DNA of 10,630 nt, taken from assembly GCA_900551945.1 (NCBI GenBank), contig URYE01000084.1, forward strand, positions 1 to 10,630. The letters are read 5' to 3'. This document shows, in pieces, positions 6,705-10,630 of this stretch. Numbering within the stretch: the stretch's first letter is position 1; the number at the start of each line of letters is the position of its first letter. Below the pieces are notes generated by a model, which did no database searches, was not told the DNA's origin, and worked only from the letters and a program-made list of their open reading frames with translations. The translations under genes were made by a program, and so were the position numbers. The stretch comes from an uncultured Eubacterium sp. (GTDB lineage Bacteria; Bacillota; Clostridia; Lachnospirales; Lachnospiraceae).

Positions 6705-6718
6705 TTTTTAAATGTCAA
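6690..6718 (-). promoter_or_regulatory. Sigma-A promoter of the marR-ABC block
   Basis: On the minus strand TTGACA (6718-6713) is followed by 17 bp and TATCAT (6695-6690). The -35 is perfect, the -10 matches five of six, and the spacing is optimal. The start would be near 6683, about 47 nt before the marR ATG. Confidence 0.75.
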
Positions 6719-6740
6719 TAAAAATTGTATTTTAAAACAA

Positions 6741-6747
6741 TGTCGAA
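6741..6747 (+). promoter_or_regulatory. 0A box (Spo0A-binding site)
   Basis: TGTCGAA matches the Spo0A recognition heptamer exactly. Its centre is about 57 bp upstream of the predicted spo0A start and about 61 bp upstream of the predicted marR start. This suits spo0A autoregulation and possibly Spo0A influence on marR. A 7-bp match can occur by chance, but its location beside spo0A is supportive. Confidence 0.55.
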
Positions 6748-6765
6748 TAATGCGAAAATATAATA

Positions 6766-6794
6766 TTGCCAATATTTGTCATTGATTATATAAT
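6766..6794 (+). promoter_or_regulatory. Sigma-A promoter of spo0A
   Basis: TTGCCA (6766-6771), 17 bp, then TATAAT (6789-6794). The start would be near 6801, giving a leader of about 40 nt. The -10 lies inside a perfect palindrome. I found no convincing sigma-H promoter (AGGA...GAAT) here, although many spore formers have one for spo0A. Confidence 0.6.
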
Positions 6795-6817
6795 CAACTG
6801 TGAAAATGTTACATTTT
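6782..6817. promoter_or_regulatory. Two perfect palindromes over the spo0A promoter and start
   Basis: TTGATTATATAATCAA (6782-6797) is a perfect 16-bp palindrome containing the -10 box. AAAATGT-T-ACATTTT (6803-6817) is a second dyad just after the predicted start. Dyads at these positions are typical repressor sites, but the sequences are AT-rich and no regulator can be assigned. Confidence 0.35.
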
Positions 6818-6840
6818 AGATTAGAGGAGGGGCAAAGCGA

Positions 6841-7629
6841 ATGGTTAAAATAGCTATTGCAGATGATAATGAAAAAATGCTTAATATTATGGGCAAAGTA
6901 CTTGCCGAACAAAATGATTTTGAAGTAGTGGGAATGGCAACAAATGGTTTAGAGATAATAAACATAATAAAAGACAAACAGCCAGACATAGTGTTACTAG
7001 ATATTATTATGCCACAGATTGACGGACTAACCGTAATGGAAAAAGTCAAGACAGATAAAGACGTAACAAAAGAGCCTACATTTATTGTAATTAGTGCAGT
7101 AGGTAGAGAAAGTGTGACAGAAGATGCGTTCAACATGGGTGCTACATATTATATAATGAAGCCTTTTGATAACCAAATGCTTATTAATCGTATAAGATAT
7201 GTAAAAAGCAACAAAAAGTTGCTTGACAATAAAAGAGCGGCATTAGTAACAGATAATTCAGAAGCAGTAAGTGATAGGAGTCTTGAAGCTGATATAACAG
7301 AAATAATACATGACATTGGTATACCGGCACATATAAAGGGCTATCAATATCTTAGGGACTCAATAATGTTATCAGTAAAAGATAACGATGTAATAAACAG
7401 TATAACCAAGATATTATATCCAACAATTGCAAAGAAATATCAAACAACTTCAAGCAGAGTAGAAAGAGCAATACGACATGCAATTGAAGTAGCATGGAAC
7501 AGAGGGAATACTGATACACTTAATGGTCTTTTTGGTTATACCATTAGTAATGGCAAAGGAAAGCCAACTAATTCAGAATTCATTGCACTTATAGCAGATA
7601 AGATACGCCTAGAGTACAATATCAAATAA
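6841..7629 (+). CDS. spo0A: Spo0A, stage 0 sporulation response regulator
   Basis: The master regulator of entry into sporulation, 262 aa, close to the usual length. AGGAGGGG (6825-6832) lies 8 nt before the ATG. The N-terminal receiver domain (1-122) has acidic Asp8/Asp9, phospho-acceptor Asp54 in 'VLLDIIMP', Ser85 and Lys107. A linker (about 125-148) leads to the C-terminal Spo0A output domain (about 150-262) with the DNA-recognition helix '[18 protein letters not shown]' (202-219) and the conserved '[18 protein letters not shown]'. Phosphorylated Spo0A dimerises on 0A boxes and activates or represses early sporulation genes; one perfect box lies in its own upstream region. All key residues are present and the gene looks functional. 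In many spore formers it directly follows spoIVB; here 4.2 kb separate the two. Confidence 0.97.
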   Translation: MVKIAIADDNEKMLNIMGKVLAEQNDFEVVGMATNGLEIINIIKDKQPDIVLLDIIMPQIDGLTVMEKVKTDKDVTKEPTFIVISAVGRESVTEDAFNMGATYYIMKPFDNQMLINRIRYVKSNKKLLDNKRAALVTDNSEAVSDRSLEADITEIIHDIGIPAHIKGYQYLRDSIMLSVKDNDVINSITKILYPTIAKKYQTTSSRVERAIRHAIEVAWNRGNTDTLNGLFGYTISNGKGKPTNSEFIALIADKIRLEYNIK

Positions 7630-7647
7630 AAAGTAGGAAAATTTTTC

Positions 7648-7686
7648 AAATTTAACACTTTATTATCTTAAATTTTAGTTTTTTTT
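7648..7686 (+). terminator. Weak AT-only terminator after spo0A
   Basis: AAATTTAA (7648-7655) pairs perfectly with TTAAATTT (7668-7675) across a 12-nt loop, followed by eight T residues (7679-7686). The stem has no GC pairs, so termination may be inefficient. Confidence 0.35.
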
Positions 7687-7697
7687 AATAATCTGCC

Positions 7698-7726
7698 TTG
7701 ATTTATGTTTAATTATATATTATAAT
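7698..7726 (+). promoter_or_regulatory. Sigma-A promoter of the NlpC/P60 gene
   Basis: TTGATT (7698-7703), 17 bp, TATAAT (7721-7726). The start would be near 7733, leaving about 109 nt of AT-rich leader. It makes this gene transcriptionally separate from spo0A. Confidence 0.7.
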
Positions 7727-7841
7727 GTTAAAGCAATTTTAAAATCAATTTAACAGAATTGTAACATATTAGTAATATTTGAAGAAGACAAACAACAGTA
7801 TTTGTTTTTGTATAAAAAATAAGAAAAGGAATGAATAATTT

Positions 7842-8957
7842 ATGCGCAAAAGAGTAGCGAAATCTTTAGTTGCGGCTATGCTTGTAACAAGTATTACAGC
7901 TTCAACTGTATGGGCAGATGATATATCAGATTTAACAAATGCAAAAAATCAGGCACAGGCACAGCTTAATGACTATGAAAATCAGCTTGCTAATTTACTT
8001 ATAGAGATGAATGACCTCGAAGTAAAAATGCACGATAAGAATGATGAAATAGAAGTAGTTAATAAAAACCTTGCAGATACACAGGCTAAGTTAGACCAGC
8101 AGTATGCTGATATGAAGCTTAGAATTAAGTATATGTATGAAGACCAGACAACTTCTATTACAGACGCATTTCTTACAGCACAGAGCATGAGTGATGCTCT
8201 TAATAAGGCTGAGTATGTACAGAATGTATATAATTATGACCGTTCTAAGTTAGAAGAAATAGCCAAGACAACTGAGGAAATTAAGAGCTTAAAGGCTTCT
8301 CTTGAAAGTGAAAAGCAACAGCTTGAAGAACTTGGTAATCAGATGACAGAAAAGCAAGCTACATTGTATACATCAATTGCTGACCAGCAAAGTAAAGTTG
8401 ACGATTATGAAGAACAGCTTGCAAAGGCTGTAGAAGCGGCAGCAGCAAGAGCAGCAGCCGAAGAAGCAGAAAGACAAAGACAGGCACAGGCGGCCGCAGC
8501 TTCAGCTTCAGCTAATAGTAGTTCATCAACAACAGTAGGTACTTCAACACAAGCTTCTACATCAACAGTTTCAGCTAATGTAAGTTCAGTTGTAGCTTCT
8601 AATAGTGATGTTGCATCAGGAGTTGTATCACTTGCATATCAAATGCTTGGTGTTCCTTATGTATGGGGCGGTAAGTCACCTAGTGGTTTTGACTGTTCAG
8701 GTCTTATGTATTATTTATTTAGTCAGTATGGAATATATGTATCACCTAGTTCATCAGCAATTCCAGCAGGTGGTGTTGATGTAGGCGGTATCGCTAATGC
8801 GTTACCAGGTGATATTGTATGTTATCCAGGTCATGTGGCTTTATATATTGGTGGAGGACAAGTTATTCATGCTCCACAGCCAGGTGATGTTGTTAAGATA
8901 TCATCAGCTAATATGGGTGGAACAATGTCTATTATAGCTGTAAGACGTTACTGGTAA
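7842..8957 (+). CDS. Secreted coiled-coil NlpC/P60 peptidoglycan endopeptidase (CwlO/PcsB-like)
   Basis: A 371-residue exported cell-wall hydrolase. AAAGGA (7825-7830) lies 11 nt before the ATG. A signal peptide covers residues 1-25 (RKR, hydrophobic core, VWA|DD). A long coiled coil follows (about 28-215) containing the 'LRIKYMYEDQ' motif typical of PcsB/CwlO N-terminal domains. Then comes a Ser/Thr/Ala-rich linker (about 216-255) and an NlpC/P60 domain (about 256-371). Catalytic residues are Cys285 in FDCSG, His331 in GHVALYIGGG and His343 in VIHAPQPGD; the substrate-side 'VPYVWGG' is present. Family members cut D-Glu-mDAP bonds in peptide stems during growth or division, and coiled-coil members are often activated by FtsEX. 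No wall-binding repeat such as LysM or SH3 is present. It lies between spo0A and glgA with its own promoter and a strong terminator; no functional link to either neighbour is implied. Confidence 0.92.
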   Translation: MRKRVAKSLVAAMLVTSITASTVWADDISDLTNAKNQAQAQLNDYENQLANLLIEMNDLEVKMHDKNDEIEVVNKNLADTQAKLDQQYADMKLRIKYMYEDQTTSITDAFLTAQSMSDALNKAEYVQNVYNYDRSKLEEIAKTTEEIKSLKASLESEKQQLEELGNQMTEKQATLYTSIADQQSKVDDYEEQLAKAVEAAAARAAAEEAERQRQAQAAAASASANSSSSTTVGTSTQASTSTVSANVSSVVASNSDVASGVVSLAYQMLGVPYVWGGKSPSGFDCSGLMYYLFSQYGIYVSPSSSAIPAGGVDVGGIANALPGDIVCYPGHVALYIGGGQVIHAPQPGDVVKISSANMGGTMSIIAVRRYW

Positions 8958-8977
8958 TTTGTAATAAAGTGTGATAT

Positions 8978-9014
8978 AATAAAGTGTAGCTTTTAAGCTA
9001 CACTTTATTTTATA
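8978..9014 (+). terminator. Strong intrinsic terminator after the NlpC/P60 gene
   Basis: Positions 8978-8992 and 8995-9009 form a perfect 15-pair stem (core AAGTGTAGCTT/AAGCTACACTT), followed by a T-rich tail (9005-9011). The 10 bases AATAAAGTGT that start the left arm also occur at 8963-8972, so an alternative pairing with the right arm is possible. A TATAAT at 9013-9018 just after it may serve as the -10 for glgA. Confidence 0.75.
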
Positions 9015-9045
9015 TAATGAATATTTATAGTTGGAGGGTAAAGGT

Positions 9046-10482
9046 ATGAAGAATGTACTTTTTATAGCATCAGAAGCAGTACCATTTATTAAAACGGGAG
9101 GACTTGCTGATGTAGTTGGTTCACTTCCTAAGTATTTTAACAAGGAAGAATATGATGTAAGGGTTATGATACCTAAGTATACTTGTATACCTTGGGAGTA
9201 CAGAGAAAAAATGCAATATAAAACACATTTTTATATTGACCTTGCATGGAGAACTCAGTATGTAGGTGTATTTGAATTAGAATACAATGGTGTTATTTTC
9301 TACTTTATTGACAATGAATTTTATTTCTCAGGTCCTAAGCCTTATGGTTGGATACATGAAGATATTGAGAAGTTTGCTTTCTTCTCAAAGGCAGCACTTT
9401 CAGCTATTCCAGTAATAGGCTTTAGACCAGATATTATTCACTGTCACGACTGGCAGACAGGTCTTATTCCTGTATACCTTAAAGAACGTTTCTCACAGGG
9501 TGACTTCTATCAAGGAGTTAAGTCAATTATGACAATACATAATCTTAAGTTCCAGGGTATATGGAACTTAAAGAAAGTTAAGGATATTACAGGACTTCCA
9601 GACAGTTACTTTACTCCAGATAAGCTTGAAGCTTATGAAGATGCTAACTATCTTAAGGGTGGTATTGTATATGCAGATTGGGTTACAACAGTAAGTTCTA
9701 CATATGCAGAGGAGATTAAGACTCCATTTTATGGTGAAAATCTTGATGGCCTTATGAATGCTAGAGCTAATTGTCTTAGTGGTATTGTAAATGGTATCGA
9801 CTACGAAGTATATAATCCAGAAACAGACAAGTGTCTTGTTGCTAATTACAATCAAGTGACATTTAGAAAGGAAAAATGGAAAAACAAAGTTGCACTTCAA
9901 AAGGAACTTGGTTTAACTGAGGATAAGGGTAAGTTTATGATAGGTATTGTATCAAGACTTACAGACCAAAAGGGCTTTGACCTTATTGCTTATGTTATGG
10001 ACCAGATATGTACAGAAGATGTTCAGCTTGTTGTGCTTGGAACTGGTGAAGAAAAGTACGAGAATATGTTTAGACATTTTGACTGGAAGTATAATGACAG
10101 AGTATCAGCTAATATTTACTATTCAGAAGAATTTTCACACAAGGTATATGCAGCTTGTGACGCATTCCTTATGCCTTCATTGTTTGAGCCATGTGGACTT
10201 AGTCAGCTTATGAGCCTTCGTTATGGTACAGTGCCAATCGTTAGAGAAACAGGTGGTTTAAAGGATACAGTTGAGCCATACAATGAATATGAGAATAAGG
10301 GTACAGGTTTCTCATTTGCTAATTATAACGCACATGAAATGCTTAGTATTATTAATTATGCTAAGAGTGTATACTATAATCATAAACGTGAATGGAATAA
10401 GATTGTTGACAGAGGTATGAAAGCCGACTTCTCTTGGAATTCATCAGCAAGAGAATATGAGAAGCTTTATAACAATCTGTAA
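9046..10482 (+). CDS. glgA: Glycogen synthase (ADP-glucose type, GT5)
   Basis: GlgA transfers glucose from ADP-glucose to growing alpha-1,4-glucan chains in the cytoplasm. I chose the ATG at 9046 (478 aa, the usual length) because GGAGGG (9033-9038) lies 7 nt upstream; a TTG at 9031 would place the binding site inside the gene. The N-terminal Rossmann domain carries the KTGGLADV motif (16-23) that binds ADP-glucose, and HDWQ at 134-137. The C-terminal domain carries SRLTDQKG (303-310), EPCGLSQL (381-388, with the conserved acidic residue Glu381) and GGLKDTV (403-409). All expected motifs are present. No other glycogen genes (glgC, glgB, glgP) are in the window, so it may be a single-gene unit between two terminators. 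A TATAAT at 9013-9018 without a good -35 is the only promoter candidate. Confidence 0.95.
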   Translation: MKNVLFIASEAVPFIKTGGLADVVGSLPKYFNKEEYDVRVMIPKYTCIPWEYREKMQYKTHFYIDLAWRTQYVGVFELEYNGVIFYFIDNEFYFSGPKPYGWIHEDIEKFAFFSKAALSAIPVIGFRPDIIHCHDWQTGLIPVYLKERFSQGDFYQGVKSIMTIHNLKFQGIWNLKKVKDITGLPDSYFTPDKLEAYEDANYLKGGIVYADWVTTVSSTYAEEIKTPFYGENLDGLMNARANCLSGIVNGIDYEVYNPETDKCLVANYNQVTFRKEKWKNKVALQKELGLTEDKGKFMIGIVSRLTDQKGFDLIAYVMDQICTEDVQLVVLGTGEEKYENMFRHFDWKYNDRVSANIYYSEEFSHKVYAACDAFLMPSLFEPCGLSQLMSLRYGTVPIVRETGGLKDTVEPYNEYENKGTGFSFANYNAHEMLSIINYAKSVYYNHKREWNKIVDRGMKADFSWNSSAREYEKLYNNL

Positions 10483-10582
10483 TTGTTTCATAAAATAAAA
10501 AATGGAGTGTGTTTTTAGGACTGATAATAAGTATTAAGTATCTCTAAGATAAGCTAGAAAGTTTTTTTAAAACGTACGGGTC

Positions 10583-10613
10583 GGAAAAAATGCGACGTCG
10601 TGTCGCTTTTTCC
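10583..10613 (+). terminator. Intrinsic, probably bidirectional terminator after glgA
   Basis: GCGAC (10592-10596) pairs with GTCGC (10602-10606) around a 5-nt loop, followed by TTTTT. The flanking GGAAAAA (10583-10589) pairs with TTTTTCC (10607-10613), separated by a 2-base bulge. The A-tract before and T-tract after allow action in both directions. It lies 100 nt after the glgA stop. The last bases of the window (GCAC-ATC-GTG, 10619-10629) may begin another hairpin cut off by the edge. Confidence 0.7.
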
Positions 10614-10630
10614 TAAATTGCACATCGTGT

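Noticed and set aside
6816..7136. Minus-strand open frame opposite spo0A
   Set aside because: It is the shadow of a clearly conserved spo0A, has no ribosome binding site and resembles no known protein.
7760..7776. WalR-type box (TGTAAC-5-AGTAAT) upstream of the NlpC/P60 gene
   Set aside because: The second half mismatches the consensus, it lies downstream of the predicted start, and such AT-rich near-matches are common.
10502..10537. Short open frame of 11 codons after glgA
   Set aside because: It has no ribosome binding site or recognisable content and is expected by chance.
1..10630. CRISPR arrays, insertion sequences, phage or defence genes
   Set aside because: No regularly spaced repeats, transposase, integrase or recognisable defence protein is present on either strand.

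Overview
The window is AT-rich, low-GC Gram-positive DNA. From about position 1,300 onward it reads as a spore-forming member of the Clostridia, most like Lachnospiraceae. The evidence is spoIVB and spo0A, a coiled-coil NlpC/P60 cell-wall hydrolase, a bacterial glycogen synthase, strong AGGAGG-type ribosome binding sites and heavy use of ATA and AGA codons. I cannot name a species.

Layout. 1-252 (-) is the 5' part of a probable slipin/SPFH-family gene that runs off the left edge. 253-778 has no protein gene. It holds an extended -10 promoter and about 340 nt of hairpin-rich sequence, both pointing toward the slipin gene; this may be a long structured leader or an unrecognised small RNA. 779-1177 (+) is a small NusB-like protein resembling the N-terminal domain of RsmB rRNA methyltransferases. 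This left arm has different codon habits and does not contain recN, which commonly precedes spoIVB. It may therefore be a rearrangement, a transferred segment or an assembly chimera joined near 1,150-1,300.

1381-2610 (+) is spoIVB, the mother-cell signalling protease of sporulation. Its stop codon overlaps that of a convergent minus-strand block: marR, then two ABC exporter half-transporters that together look like a heterodimeric drug or peptide exporter with one degenerate ATP site. This block sits between spoIVB and spo0A, which are usually adjacent in spore formers. The marR promoter is near consensus and carries an overlapping repeat that looks like an autoregulatory operator.

6841-7629 (+) is spo0A, master regulator of sporulation. 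The 204-bp divergent gap between marR and spo0A holds two promoters, a perfect TGTCGAA 0A box almost equidistant from both start sites, and two perfect palindromes. Downstream are a secreted NlpC/P60 endopeptidase with its own consensus promoter, a strong terminator, glgA and another terminator.

Functionally, the right-hand 9 kb combines sporulation control, a MarR-regulated exporter, cell-wall hydrolysis and glycogen synthesis. Most of it is familiar biology in a slightly unusual arrangement. The points most worth checking are the structured RNA region on the left, the left-arm junction, the shared 0A-box control region and the exporter cassette between spoIVB and spo0A.
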